64,000 bases of DNA. Origin: Actinomycetota bacterium. GTDB taxonomy: Bacteria; Actinomycetota; Acidimicrobiia; Acidimicrobiales; Ilumatobacteraceae. Positions 18,003 to 27,254 of the stretch are shown in pieces. The translations under genes and the position numbers were made by a program. Each line of letters begins with the position of its first letter. Positions within the stretch are counted from its first letter, which is position 1. Under the pieces are notes generated by a model, which had not been told where the DNA came from, did not search any database, and was given only the letters and a program-made list of their open reading frames with translations. Location: contig JAUSLV010000018.1 of assembly GCA_030645495.1 (NCBI GenBank), forward strand, positions 62,001 to 126,000, in the 5' to 3' direction.

Positions 18003-19022
18003 TCAGGCCGGCGGGCCGGAGGTGGCCCGAGCCACGAGCGTCAGGTCCACCGGGTGATGCTGGGTGGTGCCGAAACCATCGAGCGCATCGAGCATCAGGC
18101 GTGCGCCCAACCGCCCGAGGTCGCGCACCGACTGGCGCACCGTGGTGAGACCCACCGACGCGGAGACAGGGTGGTCGTCGAACCCGACGATGGAGATGTC
18201 GCGACCCGGCTGCAGGCCCGCATCGCGCAACGCCCATAGGGCGCCGAACGCCATCTCGTCGCTCATGAAGAACACTGCGGTGGGTGGCTTGGGGAGCGCC
18301 AGCATCAGTGCCATCGACCGCCGGCCGCCCTCGATGGTGAAGTCGGCGTCGTGCACGTAGTTGGCCGGCAGGCGCAGGCCGGCAGCCGTGAGCACCGCCC
18401 GGAAGCCCGCCTCGCGCTCCATCGGCACGGTGTGCGCCACGTCGACGTGCGCATGGCCACCCACCAGCGCGATGCGACGGTGGCCGAGATCGATGAGGTG
18501 CTTGGCCGCCAGCCGTGCGCCGCGAGTGTTGTCGATCGACACCGACGTGACCGACTTCAGTTGCTCGCCGAGCACCACCACCGGCGTGTCGAGCGCGGCC
18601 AACTGCTGCGCGCCCGACTCGGTGCAGAACACGTCGACCAGGATCACCCCGTCGATGCGCTGGTGGAAGCGAGCGTCGCCCTTGAAGATGCGCTCGCGAG
18701 CGGTGGGGTTGGCGGTGCCGATCAGCAGGTCGTAGCGCGCGTTGGCCAGCACTTCTTCCACACCCACCACCACCTCGCTGGTGTACCAGCTGGTGAGCAG
18801 CGGGGCGATCAAGCCGACAGTGCGGCTCTGGCCCGAGGCCAACCGCGAGGCGTTCGAGTTGGCCACGTACTGCAGGCGCTCGACGGCCGACAACACCTTG
18901 CGCTTCGTGCTCTCGGCGACATACGGGTGGTTGCGCAAGGCGCGGCTGACGGTGGCGGTGGAGACGCCGGCCTCGCGAGCGACATCGTCGATCGTGGCTC
19001 GGGAGAGCGGCGTCTCGCTCAT
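18003..19022 (-). CDS. LacI-family transcriptional repressor
   Basis: A 339-residue regulator. The N-terminal LacI helix-turn-helix (TIDDVAREAGVSTATVSRAL) and hinge (SNASRLASGQSRTVGLI) are followed by a periplasmic-binding-protein-like effector domain. Its ATG overlaps the stop of the alpha-glucosidase gene (ATGA), so it is co-expressed with the enzyme. Both flanking control regions carry a TGCAAGCGCTTGCA-type palindrome, so it probably represses its own operon, the transporter operon and amylosucrase. The likely inducer is an alpha-glucoside. Confidence 0.93.
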   Translation of the reverse strand: MSETPLSRATIDDVAREAGVSTATVSRALRNHPYVAESTKRKVLSAVERLQYVANSNASRLASGQSRTVGLIAPLLTSWYTSEVVVGVEEVLANARYDLLIGTANPTARERIFKGDARFHQRIDGVILVDVFCTESGAQQLAALDTPVVVLGEQLKSVTSVSIDNTRGARLAAKHLIDLGHRRIALVGGHAHVDVAHTVPMEREAGFRAVLTAAGLRLPANYVHDADFTIEGGRRSMALMLALPKPPTAVFFMSDEMAFGALWALRDAGLQPGRDISIVGFDDHPVSASVGLTTVRQSVRDLGRLGARLMLDALDGFGTTQHHPVDLTLVARATSGPPA

Positions 19023-20659
19023 GTGCTCGCCGGTTCGCGTGCGCTGGTGTCGACGATCAGGGTGCACTCGGCCGGCACGAAGGCGCCCACCGGCTGGTCG
19101 CCGCTGGTGTACACGACGGGCAGCCCGGCGAGGGCCGCAACCGCCACCGGTTGCGCGCCGAGGTTGGCGACCACCAGCAGCGAGCCGCGACGCAGCACGA
19201 TGTGCTCGCGGCCCTGCTCGACGAGTTCGAACGGTTCCTGCCACAGCGCCGGGAACCGCTTGCGCAGGCCGATCAGCTCGCGATAGCGGTGCCACGTGCT
19301 GCCAGGTGTCGCCACCTGGTGCTCGGCGGTGAGCGATGTGGGCACGGGCATGGTGGCCAACCACGCGGCAGGGCCGGTGGTGAACCCGTTCACGGGCCCG
19401 TCGGTCCAGGGCATCGGCCCGCGCGAGACATCGCGGCTCCACATGCCCTCGCCGCTGCGGCTGGACATCGGGTCTTCGACGGGGCCGACGAGGACAGCAT
19501 CGGGAAGACCCAGCTCCTCGCCCTGGTACACGAACACCATCCCGTCGAACACTGCCATCAACGCCGTGAGGGCCAGCGCCCTGCCCAAGCCCTTGTCGCC
19601 GCCACCGTAGCGCGACACCGCCCTCGCCTGGTCGTGGTTGGAGACCTCCCACGCGCACCCGCCTTTGGCGGTGACCTGGTAGTTCAGCATCGTGGCGATG
19701 ATGTGCGCCGGATCCCACTCGCCGAGGCCCACCTGCAGCACGAACCCCGCGTGCAGCGCGGTGCCATCGGCCACGAACTCGGCGAAACGCGGCACGTCGC
19801 GCGTGTCCATCTCGCCCAACAGGATCACGCCGGTGCCCTCGACCGCTGCCCGCCACTGACGGAACAGCACCGCGGTCTCGTGGCGGTGCAGGTCGTGGAT
19901 GTGCTGGAACGACTGGAACGCTTCTTGCGGGTGCATGCCGGGCAGCACCGGCCGCAGCACGGGGTTGTCGCGCAGCGCGGGGTCCTTGGTGAGGCCGTGG
20001 GCGACGTCGATGCGGAACCCGTCGGCACCGCGGTCGCTCCAGAAGCGCAGGATCGCGGCGAACTCCTCCATCAGCTTCGGGTTGGCCCAGTTGAGGTCGG
20101 GCTGCTCGGGCAGGAACAGGTGGCAGTAGTACTGGCCGGAGCCGCCCGGGTCGAGGCTCCAGGCCGGGCCACCGAAGTGGCTGAGCCAGTTGTTGGGCGG
20201 GCCGCCGTCGGCCGCTGGGTCGGCCCATACGTAGTAGTCGCGGTAGGGCCCGGTGGGGTCGGCCACGGCCTGCTGGAACCAGCGGTGGTGGCTGGAGCTG
20301 TGGTTGGGTACCACGTCGACGAACAGCTTGAGGCCCAGTTCTTTGGCGCGCACCGCTAGCGCGTCCCAGTCGGCGAGGGTGCCGTGCAGCGGGTCGACGT
20401 CGCAGTAGTCGGCCACGTCGTAGCCGTGGTCGAAGCCGGGGCTGCGGAAGAACGGGGTGATCCACACCACGTCGAGGCCCAGCGAGGCGAGGTAGGGCAG
20501 CTTGGCCATGACGCCGGCGAGATCGCCCACCCCGTCGCCGTCGGCATCGGCGAAGCTACGGATGTACACCTCGTAGCCGACCGCGCCGCGCCACCAGTCG
20601 GGCGTGGTGGGTTCGGGAGTGAGGTCGTTGGACGGAGAGGGTTGTGCAAGCGCTTGCAT
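19019..20659 (-). CDS. GH13 alpha-glucosidase (AglA/oligo-1,6-glucosidase-like)
   Basis: A 546-residue GH13 enzyme with the catalytic set Asp218 (GFRIDVAH), Glu283 (LLGEMDT) and Asp343 (SNHDQAR). No signal peptide is present, so it would hydrolyse imported maltose-like sugars in the cytosol. The start was set at ATG 20659 because TATTCT lies seven bases upstream on the minus strand. That ATG overlaps the LacI-type palindrome by two bases, which explains regulation. The architecture matches agl-type loci with transporter, glucosidase and LacI regulator. Confidence 0.92.
   Translation of the reverse strand: MQALAQPSPSNDLTPEPTTPDWWRGAVGYEVYIRSFADADGDGVGDLAGVMAKLPYLASLGLDVVWITPFFRSPGFDHGYDVADYCDVDPLHGTLADWDALAVRAKELGLKLFVDVVPNHSSSHHRWFQQAVADPTGPYRDYYVWADPAADGGPPNNWLSHFGGPAWSLDPGGSGQYYCHLFLPEQPDLNWANPKLMEEFAAILRFWSDRGADGFRIDVAHGLTKDPALRDNPVLRPVLPGMHPQEAFQSFQHIHDLHRHETAVLFRQWRAAVEGTGVILLGEMDTRDVPRFAEFVADGTALHAGFVLQVGLGEWDPAHIIATMLNYQVTAKGGCAWEVSNHDQARAVSRYGGGDKGLGRALALTALMAVFDGMVFVYQGEELGLPDAVLVGPVEDPMSSRSGEGMWSRDVSRGPMPWTDGPVNGFTTGPAAWLATMPVPTSLTAEHQVATPGSTWHRYRELIGLRKRFPALWQEPFELVEQGREHIVLRRGSLLVVANLGAQPVAVAALAGLPVVYTSGDQPVGAFVPAECTLIVDTSAREPAST
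20645..20658. promoter_or_regulatory. perfect LacI-type operator between divergent glucosidase and amylosucrase genes
   Basis: TGCAAGCGCTTGCA is a perfect 14-bp palindrome. It covers the start codon and transcript start of the alpha-glucosidase gene. It also lies where the -35 region of the amylosucrase promoter should be, so a single repressor dimer could silence both directions. Confidence 0.85.
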
Positions 20660-20666
20660 CAATTCG

Positions 20667-20676
20667 AGAATACACT
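20667..20676. promoter_or_regulatory. overlapping divergent -10 hexamers
   Basis: The minus-strand TATTCT (20672-20667) and the plus-strand TACACT (20671-20676) share two bases. Each ends seven bases before its start codon (ATG 20659 on the minus strand, GTG 20684 on the plus strand). Simultaneous firing of both promoters looks sterically impossible. Confidence 0.65.
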
Positions 20677-20683
20677 CGCCACC

Positions 20684-22591
20684 GTGATCCGGCACGAGCC
20701 ATCTCCCGAATCGCGACCTACTGTCGTGGCGATGTCACGCCAGCCGCTCGTTCGTGCCCGCATGCGGCGCCACTGGCCGGCGGTCGAACGTGGCCTGGCG
20801 ACGCTGTATCCGGCCCACGGGGCGCGGCTCGCCGACCAGTTGGCCGAGCGCGTCACCCGCTTCGTGAGCGAGCGCCCCGACGCGCTGTTCCAACGCGACC
20901 TCGAGCGCGAAGCCGAGCCGGATTGGTTCCAGCAGCCCGACATGGTGGGTTACGTGGCGTACGCCGATCGCTTCGCAGGCACGCTGGCCGGCATCCACGA
21001 CCACCTCGACTACCTGGTCGACCTGGGCGTCACCTACCTGCACCTGATGCCGTTGCTGAAGGCTCGCGAGGGCGAGAACGACGGCGGTTACGCGGTTGCC
21101 TCGTACGACGAGGTCGACCCTCGCCTCGGCACCACCGCCGACCTGCAGGCGCTGGCCGAGGCGCTGCACGAGCGGCGGATGAACCTGTGCGTCGACCTGG
21201 TGCTGAACCACACCGCGGCCGAACACCCGTGGGCAGTGAAGGCCCGGGCGGGCGACCCCACGTATCGCGACTACTTCTTGTTCTACCCCGACCGCACCAT
21301 GCCCGACCGCTACGAACGCACGATGCTGGAGGTGTTCCCCACGTTCGCACCGGGCAACTTCACCTGGCTGCCCGACATGCAGCAGTGGGTGTGGACCACG
21401 TTCCACGAGTTCCAGTGGGATCTCGACTGGTCGAACCCCGACGTGTTCGCCGAGATGATCTCGGTGATGCTGCACCTCGCCGACCTGGGCGTGGATGCGC
21501 TGCGCCTGGATGCGGTGCCGTTCATGTGGAAGCGCGAAGGCACCGACTGCCAGAACCTGCCCGAAGTGCACGTGCTGCTGCGCACCCTGCGCGCCGTCAT
21601 CGCCACCGCCGCCCCGGCCACGATCTTCAAGGCCGAGGCGATCGTGCCACCCGACCAGCTCACCCCCTACGTGGGCGCCGGCGACCCGCCCCAGCACGAA
21701 TGCGAGTTGGCGTACCACAACCAGTTGATGGTGTTGCTGTGGAGCAGCCTGGCCACCGGCGAGGCGCGGTTGATGACCACCTCGTTGCAACGGGTGGCGG
21801 CGATCCCCACCCACGCGTCGTGGGTCACGTACGTGCGCTGCCACGACGACATCGGTTGGGCGATCACCGACGAAGCAGCGGCGGCCACCGGGTGGAACGG
21901 CTTCGACCACCGCAACTTCCTCAACGAGTTCTACTCGGGGGCGTTCCCCACCTCGTTCGCTCGCGGCGAACTGTTCCAGTTCAACCCCGAAACGGGCGAC
22001 GGGCGCATCTCGGGCAGCGCTGCGTCGTTGTGCGGCATCGAACTGGCGTTGGCCTCGGGCGACACCGCCCACCTCGATCAGGCCTGCAAGCGACTCGAGC
22101 TGATGTACGCCGTAATCTGCGGGTTCGGCGGCATTCCGTTGCTCTACATGGGCGACGAGTTGGGCATGCTCAACGACCACTCGTACCTCCACCACCCGGC
22201 CCACGCCGACGACAACCGCTGGGTGCACCGCCCGCCGATGGACTGGGCGGCCGCCGCGCGGCGCACGGTGGCGGGCACGCTGCAGGCCCGCCTGTTCGAC
22301 GTGTTCCGCGGGCTCACGGCCGACCGGGCGGCCACGCCGGCGCTGCACGGCGGGGTGAACACCGAGGTGCTCACCCCCGCCGACCCGGCGATCCTCGCGT
22401 TCGTTCGTCACCACCCGGTGCGTGGCTCGTTCGCGATGGTGGCCAACTTCGGGCACTCCACGCGAGTGTTCGACCTCGCCGACCTCGGCCTCACTGCACC
22501 CACCTTGGTGCGAACCTCCGACGCCGAGTTCGAAGGCGGAACCATCGTGCTGCCGCCGTTGGCCTACGCCTGGTTCACCACCCCCGGCTGA
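20684..22591 (+). CDS. amylosucrase (GH13 subfamily 4)
   Basis: A 635-residue GH13_4 enzyme. The amylosucrase hallmarks are clear: DRTMPDRYERTMLEVFP, the FHEFQWDLDWSNP segment, nucleophile Asp276 (LRLDAV), acid/base Glu318 (FKAEAIV) and Asp388 (RCHDDIGW). The reaction uses sucrose to extend alpha-1,4-glucan and releases fructose. GTG 20684 was chosen because TACACT lies seven bases upstream; ATG 20732 is an alternative. It is divergent from the alpha-glucosidase and shares its operator. No secretion signal is seen, so sucrose must be imported or internal. Confidence 0.93.
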   Translation: MIRHEPSPESRPTVVAMSRQPLVRARMRRHWPAVERGLATLYPAHGARLADQLAERVTRFVSERPDALFQRDLEREAEPDWFQQPDMVGYVAYADRFAGTLAGIHDHLDYLVDLGVTYLHLMPLLKAREGENDGGYAVASYDEVDPRLGTTADLQALAEALHERRMNLCVDLVLNHTAAEHPWAVKARAGDPTYRDYFLFYPDRTMPDRYERTMLEVFPTFAPGNFTWLPDMQQWVWTTFHEFQWDLDWSNPDVFAEMISVMLHLADLGVDALRLDAVPFMWKREGTDCQNLPEVHVLLRTLRAVIATAAPATIFKAEAIVPPDQLTPYVGAGDPPQHECELAYHNQLMVLLWSSLATGEARLMTTSLQRVAAIPTHASWVTYVRCHDDIGWAITDEAAAATGWNGFDHRNFLNEFYSGAFPTSFARGELFQFNPETGDGRISGSAASLCGIELALASGDTAHLDQACKRLELMYAVICGFGGIPLLYMGDELGMLNDHSYLHHPAHADDNRWVHRPPMDWAAAARRTVAGTLQARLFDVFRGLTADRAATPALHGGVNTEVLTPADPAILAFVRHHPVRGSFAMVANFGHSTRVFDLADLGLTAPTLVRTSDAEFEGGTIVLPPLAYAWFTTPG

Positions 22592-22612
22592 CGCCCACCC
22601 GCCGCACTGACG

Positions 22613-22618
22613 TACCCT
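22613..22618 (+). promoter_or_regulatory. -10 hexamer TACCCT, leaderless RlmA-like gene
   Basis: TACCCT ends six bases before GTG 22625. Confidence 0.55.
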
Positions 22619-22624
22619 CGGCAC

Positions 22625-23398
22625 GTGCTCGCCTGCCCGCACTGCGCTCTCGCGCTCACGCTCACCGACACCGGCGCGGCGTGCGCCAACCGGCACATGT
22701 TCGACCGCGGTCGCGGCGGGTACCTCAACCTGCTCGTGGGCGGGCGCCTCGGGCCCACGGTGACGGCCGGCGACACACCCGACGCGTTGGTGGCCCGCCG
22801 CCGGTTCCTCACCGCAGGGCATTACGCGCCGATCGCCCGCATGCTGGCCGCTGCGGTGGGCAGCCCGCCCGGCCCGGTGCTCGACGTGGGGTGTGGCGAG
22901 GGCTACTACCTGTCGCAACTGGCGGCAGGCGAGCACTACGGGCTCGACGTGTCGAAGGCGGCGGTGCAGATGGCGGCCCGCGCGTTTCCAGCCACTCAGT
23001 TCGTGGTGGGCACCGCCTACCGACTGCCGGTGCTCGACCACGCTGCCGGGGCCGTGATCTCGGTGTTCGCGCCGCACCCGTTCGCCGAGTTCGCGCGAGT
23101 GCTGCGCCCCGACGGGTGGTGGGTGACGGTCACCCCCGGCCCGGGCCACCTGCAGGAGATGCGCCCACAGCCCACGGGCCAGGCCGCGCACAAGACGCGC
23201 GAGCGGTTGCAGCGCCGCGCCGACCCACCGCCCGAGGCCGCGCATGCGGTACGAGTGCAGTACCTGCTCGACCTTCCCGCCGAGGCTGCTCGCGACCTGT
23301 TCTTGATGACCCCGATCCGCTGGCAGGCGGGCGCCCGGGTCGACGGCCCGGCGACGGTGACCGTGGACGTGTGGGTGGCGAGCACACGCGCCTGGTGA
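22625..23398 (+). CDS. 23S rRNA guanine-N1 methyltransferase, RlmA-like
   Basis: A 257-residue SAM-dependent methyltransferase. An N-terminal zinc finger (CPHC then CANRH, residues ~4-24) is followed by the family-typical HMFDRGRGGYLNLL. A class I SAM-binding motif (VLDVGCGEGYYL) comes next. These are the marks of RlmA(I)/RlmA(II), which methylate G745 or G748 of 23S rRNA; the RlmA(II) branch can give macrolide tolerance. The branch cannot be told apart by eye. Confidence 0.85.
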   Translation: MLACPHCALALTLTDTGAACANRHMFDRGRGGYLNLLVGGRLGPTVTAGDTPDALVARRRFLTAGHYAPIARMLAAAVGSPPGPVLDVGCGEGYYLSQLAAGEHYGLDVSKAAVQMAARAFPATQFVVGTAYRLPVLDHAAGAVISVFAPHPFAEFARVLRPDGWWVTVTPGPGHLQEMRPQPTGQAAHKTRERLQRRADPPPEAAHAVRVQYLLDLPAEAARDLFLMTPIRWQAGARVDGPATVTVDVWVASTRAW

Positions 23399-23448
23399 AT
23401 GTGCGAGTCTGTCGGTGATTTCTGACAGGAAAGGTCTCCTCACCGCTC

Positions 23449-23994
23449 ATGAACGGCATGAATCACCGCACGCTCGCCGCACTCGCCCTGTCCACCTGCA
23501 CCCTGCTCGCCCTGGGCCTCGGCCTGGGTGCCTGCAGCAGCGACAAGAGCACCGCCACGTCGGCCGAGACCACCGATCCGGGCTCCACCGAGACCACCGA
23601 TCCGGGCTCGCTCACCACCGAGCCGCTGGTCGGCGGGTCCACGACCGCACCGCCCACCACGCCCGCCCCCACCGCGCCGCCCACCGCACCCCCCACCAGC
23701 CCGGCCCCCACCGGCCCCAAGGTGAAGACGCTCACCACACCGTCGACGAACCCCACGTGCGCAGAGGTGACGGCCAATGGCAACCAGGCCACGGTGTCGT
23801 GGTCGGCCACCAACGCCGCCTCGGTCAGCCTGTCGATCGACGGGCCCGGCGTCTATGCCGATGGGCTGCCGGCCACCGGCAGCTACGACATCCCCGCCTC
23901 CTGCGGCGACACACAGATCGTGCTGATCACGTCGTACGACGCCGGCGGCAACCCCGGCGGCACCAAGACGATCACGATCACGATCGGCTCCTGA
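23449..23994 (+). CDS. lipoprotein with Pro/Thr linker and Ig-like domain
   Basis: A 181-residue exported protein. The signal segment ends in LGAC (Cys29). A Thr/Pro/Ala-rich linker reaches about residue 90, and an immunoglobulin or fibronectin-like beta domain follows (ATVSWSATNAASVSLSIDGPG). Two Cys in that domain could form a disulfide. The role is unknown; such linkers usually span the peptidoglycan. ATG 23458 is an alternative start. Confidence 0.7.
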   Translation: MNGMNHRTLAALALSTCTLLALGLGLGACSSDKSTATSAETTDPGSTETTDPGSLTTEPLVGGSTTAPPTTPAPTAPPTAPPTSPAPTGPKVKTLTTPSTNPTCAEVTANGNQATVSWSATNAASVSLSIDGPGVYADGLPATGSYDIPASCGDTQIVLITSYDAGGNPGGTKTITITIGS

Positions 23995-24049
23995 CGGGCA
24001 CCCGGCACCTACCGCCGCGGCTGAACGTGGCTCGACACCCTCGCGTCAC

Positions 24050-24055
24050 TAGAGT
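24050..24055 (+). promoter_or_regulatory. -10 hexamer TAGAGT, leaderless kup
   Basis: TAGAGT ends eight bases before ATG 24064. Confidence 0.5.
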
Positions 24056-24063
24056 CGCCCCCC

Positions 24064-26040
24064 ATGGGATCTGACCAAACGGCGGACGCGTCAGCGGCGC
24101 CGGAGAAGATCGTGGCGATGGCCGCGGCGTCGGCCGACGCCAAGAAGCGCGCCACCCCTCCTGGTCATCACGCGCACGGCAAGGTGGGCACCTCCGCGCT
24201 CGCGCTTGGCGCGCTCGGCGTGGTGTACGGCGACATCGGCACCAGCCCGCTCTACTCGTTGAAGGAGGCGTTCACCGAGAAGTCGCACCAGTTGCAGGTG
24301 GATCGCATCAACGTGTTCGGTGTCTGTTCGTTGGCGTTCTGGTCGCTGGTGATCATCATCTCGATCAAGTACCTGATGTTCGTGATGCGCGCCGACAACA
24401 AGGGCGAGGGCGGCATCCTCGCCCTGACTGCGCTGGTGATGGGCCGCAAGAGCAAGGGCGCCACCGTGGCCAAGGCCGGTGCGCTGGTGGGGCTTGGTGT
24501 GTTCGGCACTGCACTGCTGTACGGCGACGGCATCATCACCCCGGCGATCTCGGTGCTCAGCGCCGTGGAAGGCCTGGAAGAAGTGGACAAGGGGTTCACC
24601 GACTGGGTCATCCCGATCGCGATCGTGATCCTCGTGCTGTTGTTCTCGGTGCAGCGCCGTGGCACGGGCGCGGTGGGCAAGGTCTTCGGCCCGATCATGA
24701 TGCTGTGGTTCGCCACCATCTCGGTGCTCGGCATCAGCAAGATCATCGATGCCCCCGGCATCATCCAGTCGGTCAACCCGTACTACGCGTTCAAGTTCTT
24801 CACCCACGAGTCGTCGAAGGCGTTCTTGTCGCTCGGCTCGATCTTCCTGGTGGTCACCGGTGGCGAGGCGCTGTACGCCGACATGGGCCACTTCGGCCGC
24901 CGACCGATCGCGGTCGGCTGGTACGGCATGGTGTTGCCGTCGCTGCTGCTGAACTACTGGGGCCAGGGTGCGTTCCTGTTGAAAGAGCCCGAGGCGATCG
25001 AGAAGGTGTTCTTCCGCATGGCCCCCGAATCCATGCTGCTGCCGCTGGTGATCCTGGCCACGTTCGCCACGATCATCGCCTCGCAGGCACTCATCTCGGG
25101 TGTGTTCTCGCTCACCGCGCAGGCAGTGAAACTCGACTACCTGCCGCGCATCAAGATCCTGCACACGTCGCACTCGCAAGAGGGCCAGATCTACGTGCCG
25201 TTGGTGAACTGGCTGCTGATGGCCGGCTGCGTGGGCTTGGTGATCGGCTTCCAGACGTCCAGCAAGCTGGCTGCGGCGTACGGCATCGCGGTCACGATGA
25301 CGATGGCGATCACCACGCTGATCTTCTTCCGTGTGCTCACCGACCGGTGGCAGTGGTCGCGGGCCCGAGCCTTCCTGGTGTGTGTCCCGCTGTTCGTGAT
25401 CGAACTCGGGTTCCTGGGTGCGAACATCGTGAAGATCCCGCACGGCGGCTGGTTCGCCCTGGCCGTGGGTGTGTTGCTGATGGTGCAGATGCAGACGTGG
25501 CGCACCGGCCGCCAGCTGGTGGCCAAGCGGATCCAGCGGGGCGAGCGCCCGCTGCAAGAGGTGCTCGACGAGGCCACGCCCACGAAGGTGCCGGGCACTG
25601 CGGTGTTCATGTTCAAAGACCTCGGCAAGGCGCCGCCCGCGCTGGTGAACAACCTGCTGCACAACAAGGTGCTGCACCGCACCACGCTGATCGTGGCCGT
25701 CGACACCGCCGAGGAGCCGCGTGTGCCCGACGACGAGCGGGCGATCGTCACCCGTGTCGAACCGGGCGTGTTCCAGGTGCAGCTGGTGTTCGGGTTCATG
25801 GACGAGCCCGACGTGCCCGCGGCGCTGTCGCTGATCAACGTGCGCGGCCTCGACTTCGACCCCGACGACGTCACCTATTTCCTCGGTCGCGAGTCGATCA
25901 TCGCCGGCAAGGCGCCGGGCATGAACCCGCTCGCCGAGCACCTGTTCGTGATGCTGAACCGCGGCGCCGACAGCGCCAGCCGGTTCTTCAACCTGCCCTA
26001 CGACCGCGTCTTCGAGGTTGGGTCGCGCGTCGAGATCTGA
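24064..26040 (+). CDS. kup: Kup-family potassium transporter
   Basis: A 658-residue K+ uptake protein. A poorly conserved N-terminus of about 38 residues precedes the family opening (LGALGVVYGDIGTSPLYSLKEAF). About twelve membrane segments follow, with the hallmark VTGGEALYADMGHFGRRPI. A cytosolic C-terminal domain spans residues ~480-658. Kup carriers use the proton gradient to import potassium. The sequence is full length and intact. Confidence 0.95.
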   Translation: MGSDQTADASAAPEKIVAMAAASADAKKRATPPGHHAHGKVGTSALALGALGVVYGDIGTSPLYSLKEAFTEKSHQLQVDRINVFGVCSLAFWSLVIIISIKYLMFVMRADNKGEGGILALTALVMGRKSKGATVAKAGALVGLGVFGTALLYGDGIITPAISVLSAVEGLEEVDKGFTDWVIPIAIVILVLLFSVQRRGTGAVGKVFGPIMMLWFATISVLGISKIIDAPGIIQSVNPYYAFKFFTHESSKAFLSLGSIFLVVTGGEALYADMGHFGRRPIAVGWYGMVLPSLLLNYWGQGAFLLKEPEAIEKVFFRMAPESMLLPLVILATFATIIASQALISGVFSLTAQAVKLDYLPRIKILHTSHSQEGQIYVPLVNWLLMAGCVGLVIGFQTSSKLAAAYGIAVTMTMAITTLIFFRVLTDRWQWSRARAFLVCVPLFVIELGFLGANIVKIPHGGWFALAVGVLLMVQMQTWRTGRQLVAKRIQRGERPLQEVLDEATPTKVPGTAVFMFKDLGKAPPALVNNLLHNKVLHRTTLIVAVDTAEEPRVPDDERAIVTRVEPGVFQVQLVFGFMDEPDVPAALSLINVRGLDFDPDDVTYFLGRESIIAGKAPGMNPLAEHLFVMLNRGADSASRFFNLPYDRVFEVGSRVEI

Positions 26041-26091
26041 GGCTGGTGCAGGTCGCCGGCTGCGCAGCGCCGTGCAGTAGGTCGGCGGACA

Positions 26092-27057
26092 TCAGCCGAT
26101 GTCGACTCCGCAGTCGCTGAGCACGCCCGCCATTTCCAGCGCGAGTGCTTCGGTCATCGCCTCGTCGGTGGTGCCGAACATCTCTTGCACGATGCCGGCG
26201 AGCACGACGCTCGCCCCACCGGGCAAGCTGCTGCCCGTCGGCGCGGGTTCGGGTGTGTCGGTGGCGGTGATGCCGGTGAACTGCTGGGCGAACATCTCGC
26301 GCAGGAACACGCTGGAGTTCATCCCGGTGCCGATGCACGCAGCTTGCTGGTCGCTGATCGGCACGCCGGCGGTCGTCATCGCGGTGGCCATCATCTCGCC
26401 GAAGTCGATGCACGTGACGACCTCGGCGCCGAGCGCCCGCGCCGACTCCTGCGACGCGCCGGCGGTCGAGCCCATGAAGCCCTGCACGAACACCTCGCGA
26501 ATCAGCTCGCTCTCGCCGACCTTGTCGCCGATGCAGTGCGCCTGCTCAGCGGTGATGCCAGCGTCCTCGGCGTCGAGTTGGCCGGCAATCATCGCGCCCC
26601 AGTCGATGCAGTTCGCCACGCTGTCGGCCAGGGTGACCGCGCCGGCCTCGGTGAGCAGCCCCGTCACGTCGATGTCGCCTGCCGCGCGCACCGTCTCGGG
26701 GGTGATGCCCGCGGCCTGCAAGGCATCCACGCCCAATTGGTCGACCACGCTCGTGGCCATGCAGCGCGCTTCATCGGCATTGAAGCCGCTGTCGGGCGAC
26801 GTGCCTTCCACCATCGCGTCCACGTAGGCGCGGCCTTCGTCGGTGGCGCTGGCCGCGGAGGGTGCATCGTCGCCGCGGGTGGCGACGAACACCACCACGC
26901 CCACGGCGACCAAGAGCAGCACGGCGACGATGCCCATCATCGATCGGTTGCCGGGCCCACGCGGTGCGGGCGGCGGGAAACCCTGCACGGCGATCGGCAC
27001 CTGCCCGGGCGGCGGGCCCGAGTTGGGTGCCGGCCACGATCCGTTCGTTCCAGTCAT
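26092..27057 (-). CDS. single-pass membrane protein with Cys-containing internal repeats
   Basis: A 321-residue protein. A short Pro/Gly-rich cytoplasmic tail, one transmembrane segment (residues ~40-62) and an acidic outer domain follow each other. That domain holds three related units, each beginning with Ala-rich-x-Cys (EARCMATSV, EQAHCIGDK, QQAACIGTG). Each unit ends near a second Cys (VANCIDWG, VVTCIDFG, LSDCGVD), suggesting a disulfide per unit. GGAGG precedes the ATG. No function was recognised. Confidence 0.7.
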   Translation of the reverse strand: MTGTNGSWPAPNSGPPPGQVPIAVQGFPPPAPRGPGNRSMMGIVAVLLLVAVGVVVFVATRGDDAPSAASATDEGRAYVDAMVEGTSPDSGFNADEARCMATSVVDQLGVDALQAAGITPETVRAAGDIDVTGLLTEAGAVTLADSVANCIDWGAMIAGQLDAEDAGITAEQAHCIGDKVGESELIREVFVQGFMGSTAGASQESARALGAEVVTCIDFGEMMATAMTTAGVPISDQQAACIGTGMNSSVFLREMFAQQFTGITATDTPEPAPTGSSLPGGASVVLAGIVQEMFGTTDEAMTEALALEMAGVLSDCGVDIG

Positions 27058-27254
27058 GACACGCCCCTCCTGCTCCGGCCTGCGGCCAACACCTACTCAC
27101 ACTCTGCGACATCCTGGCCGACCTCGCAACTGCTGCCACGGATGCCCCGTCGGGCGGCAGGCCCGCGGCCCGGTTTGGAGCCAGGGCCGGCGGGGTACCA
27201 GTCGTGCGGATCTTCACGCTGCTCGCTCATGCGACCGACTCGAAAGGGCGCACC

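Noticed and set aside
20735-23443. A very long open frame on the minus strand opposite amylosucrase and the methyltransferase
   Set aside because: Its translation is low-complexity, rich in His, Arg, Gly and Val. It lies antisense to two clear enzymes, as expected for mirror frames in high-GC DNA.
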